In this document: piece after piece, positions 25,613 through 32,505 of the stretch
Layout of the letters: each line of letters starts with the position of its first letter
Position numbering within the stretch: the stretch's first letter is position 1
NCBI GenBank assembly: GCA_000967895.1
Contig: FO203512.1
Coordinates: 817,582-881,581, forward strand
Length of the DNA: 64,000 bases
Reading direction: 5' to 3'
DNA from: Oleispira antarctica RB-8
GTDB lineage: Bacteria > Pseudomonadota > Gammaproteobacteria > Pseudomonadales > Oceanobacteraceae
Notes under the pieces: model-generated
The model's database searches: none
What the model saw: the letters and a program-made list of their open reading frames with translations, nothing else
Told to the model about the DNA's origin: nothing
Position numbers and translations under genes: made by a program

Positions 25613-27175
25613 ATGAAAAACACTGATCAAACTCAAGAGAATATCAAACTAAAACAACGTCTTGCTGCGTTGGAGTTACAGCTGTCTGAACAAAATAACA
25701 CACTGAAAAAACAAGATAGCGCTCTTGAGAATAAAGATCATAAGATCCAGACATTAGAAGAATATATTCGTTACATGGTCCAGCAACGCTTTGGCTCGTC
25801 GAGTGAAAAACTGAGTGTCGATCAGATCAATTTATTCGATGAGGCTGAATTATTAAGTGACGATGACGCGTCCGATGAAGAAGATAGCGAAAACGTTCCA
25901 GCTTATAAGCGTAAGAAAAAACGGACATCGATTCCAGAGAAATTACCCCGTACCGAAGTTATTCATGATTTAAGCGAAGCCGAAAAGGTTTGCCCACATG
26001 ATGGAACTGCATTGCGTCATTTTGGCAATGAAACTTCGGAACAACTTGATTACATCCCAGCGCAAATGAGTGTTTTACAGCACGTTCGCCGAAAATACAC
26101 TTGCCCTTGCTGCAATAATTACATGGTCACTGCCAATAAGCCCGCGCAGCCGATTGAAAAATCAATCGCCTCTCCTGGTTTATTAGCGCAAGTTGCAACG
26201 CATAAATATTGTGATGCTTTGCCCTTGTATCGCCAAGCACAGATGTTCAAACGCTTTGGGGTTGAACTTGATCGCACCAGTTTAGCGAACTGGATGATTA
26301 AATGTGGCGTCCTAATTCAGCCGCTGATCAACTTAATGTATGAACGTGCTCGAGAAAGTTCACTGCTTCATATGGATGAAACAGTCTTGCAAGTGCTTAA
26401 AGAAAGCGAGCGATCTGCGCAGCAACAAAGCCGCATGTGGGTAATGACCAATAATGAAGCCAGTGCGCGAATCACGCTGTTTCATTACAGCCTAACGCGT
26501 AAGATCAGTGAAGCTGATTGGATGCTGGGTGATTTTAGCGGAGCATTGATGACAGATGGTTATGCGGTTTACGATTCGGTTTGCAAAACTAAGCAGCTAG
26601 CAAATCTAGGCTGTTGGGCACATACACGACGTTATTTTAAAGAAGCTCTTGATGCGCAAGGTAAAAACAAAGCAGGTAAAGCCAATACAGCATTAGCTTT
26701 TATTCAAAAGCTGTATCGCATAGAAAAACTCAGTGATAACCAAACTATAGACGAAAAGTATCAGGCAAGGCAGGCGCAAGCCGTCCCCTTACTCGATCAA
26801 TTACGGCAATGGTTAGATAAAAACATTCATCGCCCAATGAATTCAGAAAAGCTCAAGAAAGCGGTGACGTATTTACACAATCAGTGGCCAAAATTAATTC
26901 GATATACGGAGAATGGCGCGTGGCCAATTGATAATAATGCTGCTGAAAATGCGATTCGTCCGATGGTAATCGGGAGAAAGAACTGGTTGTTTGCCGCTAC
27001 AGAAAAAGGTGCGAAGGCAAGTGCAAATCTTTATAGCTTGGTTGAGACTGCAAAAGCCAATAACGTTGAGCCAAGTGTTTATTTGAAAGAAGTATTTACA
27101 AGGCTGCCGGCAGCCACCTGCGTTGAAGATGTTGAGGCATTACTACCTTGGAATACTGCAAAGGTGGTTCGTTAG
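25613..27175 (+). CDS. tnpC: IS66 family transposase TnpC
   Basis: A 520-residue DDE transposase. The N-terminal 100 residues hold a coiled coil (LEEYIRYMVQQRFGSSSEKL) and a zinc-binding CPHDGT / YTCPCCNNYM region. The catalytic core has LHMDETVL (first Asp), LMTDGYAVYD (second Asp) and WPIDNNAAENAIRPMVIGRK (Glu). The length is normal and no stop interrupts it, so it should be functional. Confidence 0.95.
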   Translation: MKNTDQTQENIKLKQRLAALELQLSEQNNTLKKQDSALENKDHKIQTLEEYIRYMVQQRFGSSSEKLSVDQINLFDEAELLSDDDASDEEDSENVPAYKRKKKRTSIPEKLPRTEVIHDLSEAEKVCPHDGTALRHFGNETSEQLDYIPAQMSVLQHVRRKYTCPCCNNYMVTANKPAQPIEKSIASPGLLAQVATHKYCDALPLYRQAQMFKRFGVELDRTSLANWMIKCGVLIQPLINLMYERARESSLLHMDETVLQVLKESERSAQQQSRMWVMTNNEASARITLFHYSLTRKISEADWMLGDFSGALMTDGYAVYDSVCKTKQLANLGCWAHTRRYFKEALDAQGKNKAGKANTALAFIQKLYRIEKLSDNQTIDEKYQARQAQAVPLLDQLRQWLDKNIHRPMNSEKLKKAVTYLHNQWPKLIRYTENGAWPIDNNAAENAIRPMVIGRKNWLFAATEKGAKASANLYSLVETAKANNVEPSVYLKEVFTRLPAATCVEDVEALLPWNTAKVVR

Positions 27176-27183
27176 GCGCTTAC

Positions 27184-27191
27184 GAAAGCTT
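27184..27191. repeat. IS66 target site duplication, right copy
   Basis: GAAAGCTT immediately after the right inverted repeat, identical to 24852-24859. Confidence 0.92.
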
Positions 27192-28101
27192 AAAGCTTTT
27201 GACGCTAAAAGGAGCGTATCTGGCACAACTGAGAGCAAGCTCAATTTACTGCAATTCATAATTCAAGTCTCGAACGATTAGAATCTTTGAATGAAGAATT
27301 AATTAAAAGTACTCATGAATACAGGTTGCAGCTTGATAGAGAATATGGAGAGAAGCTTGCTAAGCTAGAAACTGGGCTGAATGACAAAAGAGAATCATTA
27401 GACGAAGAGTTCTTGGGCAAAGAATCAATACTTTCGGTCAATTAGAAGAGCTTGATCAGAAGAGAAGCGAGTTAGACGATAGTAGTAATACGCATGCTCG
27501 GCGAGAAATTCGCAGGGATATATTAAAAGAGATTAAAGCTAGGCAAACAAAATTTAATTTAACCGAAGGTACTAATGCCCTTCGTAAACCTATTGCTATT
27601 GCGATGTTAGGTCTTATCGGTACTTTTGTTTTTTTGGGCGGGGTATCTATAAAAGAGTTTTATGATGTCCTACAAGGAACTGATTTTAATAAAATTATTA
27701 TTGCCGGTATCAAGCAAGGTATTTACTCGGCTGGTGCAATTGGTTCGGTAATCTTTTTAATCAGATGGATGAATAGATGGTTTGAGTTACACTCACAATC
27801 TGAGTTTGAACTAAAATATTTTGAACTTGATATGGAGCGTGCAAGCTGGATTGTTGAAACCAGCTTGGAGTGGAAGGATGCAAAAGGCACGGCGATACCG
27901 TCAGAACTATTAGACAGTTTATCGAAAAATCTGTTTTCTCAAGACAAAGAAAAGCTAGATCCACTTAATCATCCAGCAGACCAGCTAGCTTCAGCTCTTA
28001 TGGGGAGTGCATCGTCAGTGAAATTGAAGGCTGGTGATTCGTCAATAGAAATAGATCCGAAAAAACTGCTAAAAGCCAAACCACACAATACAAGTAACTA
28101 G
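27192..28101 (+). pseudogene. 3' part of interrupted ATPase-partner gene (coiled coil and two membrane helices)
   Basis: Removing the IS and one GAAAGCTT joins 24859 to 27192 in frame. Two more single-base shifts are needed, one between about 27210 and 27240 and one near 27415. The result is a long charged coiled coil (LERLESLNEELIKS, LETGLNDKRESLDEEF, LEELDQKRSELDD), then two hydrophobic helices (IAIAMLGLIGTFVFLGG and AGAIGSVIFLI) and a soluble C-terminus. ATG 27604 to 28101 remains an open 165-residue remnant that might still be translated. The complete ancestral protein would have been about 425 residues. Confidence 0.72.
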
Positions 28102-28136
28102 TTAAGTTGATAAATTCGAAGAAATAATCGTAGTTA

Positions 28137-28183
28137 TCTCCTCCGTTTAAGAGGATGTCTAATCTTCTCTCAGATTAGGTGTC
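28137..28183. other. Hairpin region left of GST repeat A
   Basis: CTAATCT (28159-28165) and AGATTAG (28172-28178) form a 7-base stem with a 6-base loop. Another short pair, CCTC...GAGG, lies just before. It separates the broken membrane gene from GST repeat A and may be a terminator for both strands. Confidence 0.35.
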
Positions 28184-28195
28184 CAACGAAACTCT

Positions 28196-28490
28196 ACTTA
28201 TGCAACTCACCCAATCCCACAACCGCATTCACAAAAATCTCCATCTGCACTTCAGGTGAATTCGCTTCAGTGAACAACAAACCACGCTGCACGGCTTCAC
28301 GCTGACCAATGCGTTCGTACCATGCAATTAAGTTAGCGTGCTTTGTACTCTTACCGGCCGCTAATTTCAACATCTTATCAATAGGATGAACAAACGCCAT
28401 TCTCACCCAAGGAGAAAAAGCGCTGTTTGACAATGGTAGTTACATGCTTGAATATTACTGCCAATATTATAAATTCTGTAGATAAAATTA
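28196..28490 (-). repeat. ~290-bp direct repeat, copy A
   Basis: This matches 30601-30895 at roughly 85 percent by eye, with long identical runs in the GST-coding part and weaker similarity beyond. Both copies lie in the same orientation and carry TTGACAAT followed 17 bp later by GAATAT, pointing at the plus-strand gene that follows. The two copies frame the GIY-YIG and membrane-protein genes. Confidence 0.8.
28197..28433 (-). pseudogene. Glutathione S-transferase C-terminal fragment (copy A)
   Basis: The minus-strand frame codes 79 residues ending ELHK. KSTKHANLIAWYERIGQREAV and the following QRGL match the C-terminal helical domain of glutathione S-transferases (H-x-N-L-x-AWYERI-x-x-R-AVQRGL). 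The entire thioredoxin-like N-terminal domain that binds glutathione is missing. This copy has one more base near 28222 than copy B, so the last dozen residues differ between them; VGLGELHK here looks like the original ending. Confidence 0.72.
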
Positions 28491-28586
28491 ATTCTGTAGG
28501 GCTACTTGTAGTGAGGAAACCCTTGATTATAAAATTGTCTATTTTTCTTACCAGACCTCACTACGTAGTAGAGGAAAAATAAATTC

Positions 28587-29561
28587 ATGAAGAATAATAA
28601 TTATGGAACAGGTTATGTTTATATTCTATCAAATAAATCAATGCCTGGTTTGGTGAAGATTGGCCTAACAACTAGACTTCCTGAAGATCGAAGTAATGAA
28701 CTTTTTAAAACCTCTATTCCTACTCCATTTGAAGTTTCTTTTAGAATAGCAACCTCACACCCTAAGGAGGTAGAAAAGAAATCTCATAGCCTATTGTCTG
28801 ATTGTCGTGTTAATCCTAATAGAGAGTTTTTTGAAATTTCTGTTGAAGGTGCAATAGAAGCAGTTAGGCATTCAGCGATTGAGATGTCTGGAATTAATAG
28901 TTGGAGTTCAGGTTCGGTTCAAAACCTTAACGAGAATGATAGAGTAACGCTATCACTTGAAACCGGGCAAGTTTTTGCACTTATTTCATTTTCAAATATA
29001 TTTTCAAACCAAGCTGAAATAATTGACCTTTGGCAGGTTCATTCTAATTGTGATCAGCTTGAATTACACTGTGTCGATTCAACAACAAAAACTTCTAGCT
29101 TTAGTAGTAATCATCCGTTTTCTGAATCAGACCCCGTTCCATATTTAGATAGAGAAAACAAGGTGATGAACGGTATGATTAATGGTCGAGAAGTACTTGT
29201 CGCTGGAGATAGATTAGTGTGGATACCTACAGTTAATGATAGAACTAATCAGCAAGGTGTAATCTTTGAAGCATGTGGAGCCGTGCAGGTTATTAGCCGT
29301 ACGTGGAGTCCAGTGATTGGTTCGCATGGTATTCCACTTATTTTAAATGACTTTAATTATGAATCAGTATGGCCTGAAGCAAAAAAAGCTGTTGATCGCG
29401 CATTGAAATTAGGAGTTCCGAGAACATGGGCCCCTCGTAATAATAGAGGTGATGAATGGACTGAGTTTGGTACTGATCCTCAGCCAGCAGAATATTGGTT
29501 GCCACAATTGAGTCGTAGAAAAAATAATGTAAAAAATAGAAAAACTAAATTATGTACTTGA
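28587..29561 (+). CDS. GIY-YIG nuclease-fold protein, T5orf172 type
   Basis: A 324-residue protein. Residues 9-95 match the T5orf172/Mug113 branch of GIY-YIG: GYVYILSNKSMPGLVKIGLT, an Arg shortly after (RLPEDRSNELF), then IPTPFEVSFRIATSHP and REFFEIS. The remaining 230 residues are soluble, without a domain I recognise. The codon use is AT-rich like the other genes here. T5orf172 domains occur in phage, in defence islands and in restriction-like proteins. It stands directly after repeat copy A, whose TTGACA may be its promoter. Confidence 0.75.
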   Translation: MKNNNYGTGYVYILSNKSMPGLVKIGLTTRLPEDRSNELFKTSIPTPFEVSFRIATSHPKEVEKKSHSLLSDCRVNPNREFFEISVEGAIEAVRHSAIEMSGINSWSSGSVQNLNENDRVTLSLETGQVFALISFSNIFSNQAEIIDLWQVHSNCDQLELHCVDSTTKTSSFSSNHPFSESDPVPYLDRENKVMNGMINGREVLVAGDRLVWIPTVNDRTNQQGVIFEACGAVQVISRTWSPVIGSHGIPLILNDFNYESVWPEAKKAVDRALKLGVPRTWAPRNNRGDEWTEFGTDPQPAEYWLPQLSRRKNNVKNRKTKLCT

Positions 29562-29823
29562 TAGGCAGTTTAGTGGGGGAAAGAGAATATCTTCGACAGG
29601 TATGAGTTATAAAATTATTATCTTATATCGAAAAATTGGAAGGGGCAGTTGATAGGTATTAGTGATTACTTACAATAAATCTGTCATTATGTAAGAAGCG
29701 TATCACGGAAATTAACAACAGTATAATGTCCAAAGATGATGCTACTAATGTCTAATTCTATGGAAGTATTAATTAATAAATTTTGTCCACCAATGTGGAT
29801 GTTAACTCTAAAAGGATAAAAAC

Positions 29824-30369
29824 TTGTCAAACCCATACTCTAAAAGTGATTACTTTATATCTGTTATTATATTTTCGCTCATCGCAGTGATTAATGTTGA
29901 ATATTTTTACGATCTTTATCAAAATTCAAATGTAACTAAAGCATCTGGTTTTACTTTTATTTTTGTAAATGTTGTTTTTCTAATGATTTTGATAATTCCA
30001 TTTTTAGAGAAACGATTAGGCTTAATAACAAATGATAAATTGGTTGCCTTTATGGATTTACCAAATAAAGACGATAAGTTAACTTATCCAGTTTTGTCTG
30101 GTTTCCTTGGTGATCAAGCGCTAGGCTCATTTTTAGGTACAACTCTCATTTATACAACTAAAATAGCTATCGACGAATATGGTGTAGTTTTGTCTGGCGT
30201 TTATGCCGCTATTTTATTAATAGTATCAATAATCATAATGGCTTTATCATTTATGCGATTTGTAATGCACTTTTCCAAAAAACATTGGGCTGCTTACGCC
30301 TTTGCTTCAGTGATATCTTTTCTAATAATGTTTAGTTTCTATCATCTGGGGTTAACTTTAGCGCCATAA
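29824..30369 (+). CDS. Unknown inner-membrane protein
   Basis: A 181-residue protein with about five hydrophobic helices (residues about 12-30, 45-60, 95-110, 120-145, 155-178) and one charged loop at 62-85. The start is TTG at 29824, with AAGGA seven bases upstream (29812-29816); there is no in-frame ATG before the first helix. I do not recognise the family. It follows the GIY-YIG gene by 262 bp in which I see no gene, so it may be transcribed separately. Confidence 0.6.
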   Translation: MSNPYSKSDYFISVIIFSLIAVINVEYFYDLYQNSNVTKASGFTFIFVNVVFLMILIIPFLEKRLGLITNDKLVAFMDLPNKDDKLTYPVLSGFLGDQALGSFLGTTLIYTTKIAIDEYGVVLSGVYAAILLIVSIIIMALSFMRFVMHFSKKHWAAYAFASVISFLIMFSFYHLGLTLAP

Positions 30370-30503
30370 AAACTAATGTTCTCTTGGTTTTTTAAAAAAT
30401 AGAAATTTACAAATATGCACTTCATTTAGCAATTTTTATCTATTTGGTAAATTATTATTTATAATAACTAAGGAGGCTATATGTGAAGTATATTAAGAGA
30501 AAT

Positions 30504-30538
30504 TATGGCCTAACAAAACAAGTTATGATTAGGCCATA
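30504..30538. terminator. Perfect 10-bp hairpin after the membrane-protein gene
   Basis: TATGGCCTAA (30504-30513) and TTAGGCCATA (30529-30538) pair perfectly around 15 bases. The arms faintly recall attC core sites (GCCTAAC...TTAGGC), but length and layout do not fit. A second stem, ATGAAGTG/CACTTCAT, follows at 30551-30575. Confidence 0.45.
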
Positions 30539-30594
30539 GCGGAGAGTACCATGAAGTGTCTGTTCCTCACTTCATCAAATCAAGAAAACCTCAA

Positions 30595-30840
30595 TTAAAC
30601 CTTACTTATGCAGCTCACCCAATCCCACAACGCATTCACAAAAATCTCCATCTGCACTTCAGGCGGATTCGCTTCAGGAATTAACAAACCACGCTGCACG
30701 GCTTCACGCTGACCAATGCGTTCGTACCATGCAATTAAGTTAGCGTGCTTTGTACTTTTGCCGGCCGCTAATTCCAGCATCTCACCAATAGGATGAATAA
30801 ATGTCATTCTCATCCGAGATGAAAATTCTATGTTTGACAA
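30595..30840 (-). pseudogene. Glutathione S-transferase C-terminal fragment (copy B)
   Basis: The 81-residue frame shares IAWYERIGQREAVQRGLL with copy A and has the same missing N-terminal domain. One base has been lost near 30630 relative to copy A, so the final residues read out of frame (ALWDWVSC). Two independent truncated copies in the same orientation mean the fragment was duplicated as DNA, not kept for its protein. Confidence 0.72.
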
Positions 30841-30895
30841 TATTAGCTATATACTCGAATATCGCAGTCAATATTATAAAGATCAATAATATGTA
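30601..30895 (-). repeat. ~290-bp direct repeat, copy B
   Basis: Second copy of the repeat at 28196-28490, ending 40 bp before the next plus-strand gene. TTGACAATA at 30834 keeps the same spacing to GAATAT as in copy A. Confidence 0.8.
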
Positions 30896-30934
30896 GAAAG
30901 ATTAAATGAATTATTTTAGGGATTGAGATAGCTA

Positions 30935-31474
30935 ATGAAGAGAAAATACCTGATTCAGGGCGATTTAGATGGTGCTTGTTTTTTATATAGTATTGCTAAT
31001 TCAGTAGTGGCGTTATCTGGAAGAAAACCAACAGTCAATCAATGGTCAAAAGCCTTGCAATATATTCCGTTCTCAGCGGATTTTATAGATGGGAATGTAG
31101 GCACTGTAAACTACGATGATAATATTTCTTTATATGAGTTTGCAATTAAACAAGCTATATCTGAGTACTCGCCATCAAGTGATTATGAGATAAAAACATA
31201 CCCCGAGATTACAAGTGTTATAGATGTTGATAACCTAGTATCAGATAATTCTGTAGTTGTTCTCAATATTAGTGGTGATCATTGGGTATGTGTTGTTTCT
31301 GTTGATTTAGAAAATAATCGGTTGTTGACTGCATGCTCAGATATAACAGACGTAATCTATGATTACGTTGAAAAGCCATGTGATTTTAATAGGCTGTATA
31401 ATAGAGAATATAATTTGAATGAGGAAGATAGGATACATGAGCCCAGTGTTATTCAAATAATATTAAAAGAATAG
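30935..31474 (+). CDS. Putative papain-like cysteine peptidase
   Basis: A 179-residue protein with no signal peptide. Gln8 and Cys15 in QGDLDGACFLYSIANS resemble the oxyanion Gln and nucleophile Cys of papain-fold peptidases (Q-x-x-x-x-x-C-F/W). His116 in LNISGDHWVCVVSVD sits on a strand as the general base would, and Asp136 (ACSDITD) could be the third residue. The size and C-before-H order suit C39/C70-like minimal peptidases. Family membership is my inference from motifs. It follows repeat copy B by 40 bp and is AT-rich. Confidence 0.5.
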   Translation: MKRKYLIQGDLDGACFLYSIANSVVALSGRKPTVNQWSKALQYIPFSADFIDGNVGTVNYDDNISLYEFAIKQAISEYSPSSDYEIKTYPEITSVIDVDNLVSDNSVVVLNISGDHWVCVVSVDLENNRLLTACSDITDVIYDYVEKPCDFNRLYNREYNLNEEDRIHEPSVIQIILKE

Positions 31475-31621
31475 CTTTTAGAGATGAAGAATCGAAGCTC
31501 TTAGGGGCTGAGACAGTTTAAGGTTACCTGATCTATTCTCGGCTAGGTAATACAGTATGGTGCCCGACTCGCTGACGATCACTTAGCCGTCTTTTAACAA
31601 CGCCTATTATTTTAGAATCAG

Positions 31622-31833
31622 TTCTGGTTGGGGTTCATGGCGGTAAATTCTGGGCTTCTGGTATTACTAGCTGACCCTGATTTGGTGAGGCTACCGAATG
31701 TTAAAGCGGTGCCTTCTGAATGCTTGTGGGTTCTAGTGCATAAAGAGATAGCGAAGAATGCGTGGGGGCGTTGATTGATTTTTTGACTGAGGTGTTTGTG
31801 AAGCATGAGGGGTTGTTGGATTGGAAGAAATGA
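31622..31833 (+). pseudogene. LysR regulator C-terminal fragment, frameshifted
   Basis: The frame reads AVNSGLLVLLADPDLVRLPN and then ECLWVLVHKEIAKNAW; after a shift in the GGGGG run near 31764 it continues ALIDFLTEVFVKHEG to a stop at 31833. This is the end of a LysR effector domain (dpdLvrL ... lWlv-h-d ... r-fidfl). The first 230 residues are absent. The rest of 31475-31933 shows no other gene. Confidence 0.65.
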
Positions 31834-31933
31834 TTATTTACTTGAATAATGACAAAGGTAATGCAACAAAAATTTAAGCTGTTAAATTATACCCATATAA
31901 AATAATCAATATTTTTACATTGCAGGATTAATT

Positions 31934-32386
31934 ATGGATTTACCTCTTTCAGTCAAAATATCTTTAACGTCGGCGTTTGCATTTTTTATGCTTGCGTTAA
32001 TTACTGGCGTTTGGAAATACAGCCTGATGACTCAGTCAGATAAAGGTCAGTCGCGATATTATGTTGATATCGCGCACCGTTCATCTTTTTTATACGCTTA
32101 TGCTGCCTTGTTGCTCGCGGTATTTGCTTATTTAAGTCAGTTTCCAGATTGGCTTAATACACTGGCTGTTGTGGGGTCTGTCTCTTTCTATATGGCGGCT
32201 GTTCTTGGCTATGTTTATCAGGGCATGTTAAATAAGACCAATAATCAAATACGCTCTTCTATTCGTAAAGAACCTTCCTCTACACCGATGTGGTTAACAC
32301 ATCTTTTCACCTTCAGTTTGATTGTTGCTGAAATTGGTGGGGCTTTGGTTTTAGGTTTGGGTGCAATGCAGGCAATTTGGGGATAG
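31934..32386 (+). CDS. Unknown four-helix membrane protein
   Basis: A 150-residue inner-membrane protein with four hydrophobic helices (about 8-28, 50-66, 75-95, 122-145). A short cytoplasmic-looking loop (QSDKGQSRYYVDIAHRSS) follows the first helix and another charged loop precedes the last. Family unknown to me. CAGGATTA precedes the ATG at 31934. It ends at a bidirectional hairpin and is convergent with the TonB-dependent receptor. Confidence 0.65.
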   Translation: MDLPLSVKISLTSAFAFFMLALITGVWKYSLMTQSDKGQSRYYVDIAHRSSFLYAYAALLLAVFAYLSQFPDWLNTLAVVGSVSFYMAAVLGYVYQGMLNKTNNQIRSSIRKEPSSTPMWLTHLFTFSLIVAEIGGALVLGLGAMQAIWG

Positions 32387-32430
32387 GTTTACAAGGGTCA
32401 TTCAAATTATCTGATTTTCCTTTCTTTAAC

Positions 32431-32465
32431 GCCACTTAAAAAAACATTCTTAAGCGGCGCTTTTA
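32431..32465. terminator. Bidirectional hairpin between convergent genes
   Basis: GCCACTTAA (32431-32439) and TTAAGCGGC (32450-32458) pair with one G-T, flanked by AAAAAA in the loop and GCTTTTATT after. It separates the membrane-protein gene and the receptor gene. Confidence 0.6.
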
Positions 32466-32505
32466 TTGGCTACCGTTCTATTGCTTAATTATTTAATAAT
32501 ACTAT

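Larger units (their letters stand above)
24860..27183 (+). mobile_element. Complete IS66-family insertion sequence (2324 bp)
   Basis: The ends are GTAAGCGCCTCATGAACC and, in reverse complement, GTAAGCGCCTAACGAACC: terminal inverted repeats matching at 16 of 18 bases and starting with the IS66 signature GTAA. The 8-bp direct repeats GAAAGCTT flank the element. It carries the three usual genes tnpA, tnpB and tnpC, all intact and in one orientation, so it may still be mobile. It has split the coiled-coil membrane gene next to the ATPase. Confidence 0.95.

Noticed and set aside
27170-27183. GTTAGGC at the right end of the IS66 as a recombination site
   Set aside because: It is part of the IS66 inverted repeat and is explained by the terminal match GTAAGCGCCT.
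30504-30538. attC-like hairpin suggesting an integron cassette array
   Set aside because: The arms contain GCCTAAC and ATTAGGC but the element is only 35 bp, lacks the inner pair of core sites, no second copy is seen and no integrase gene is in the window.
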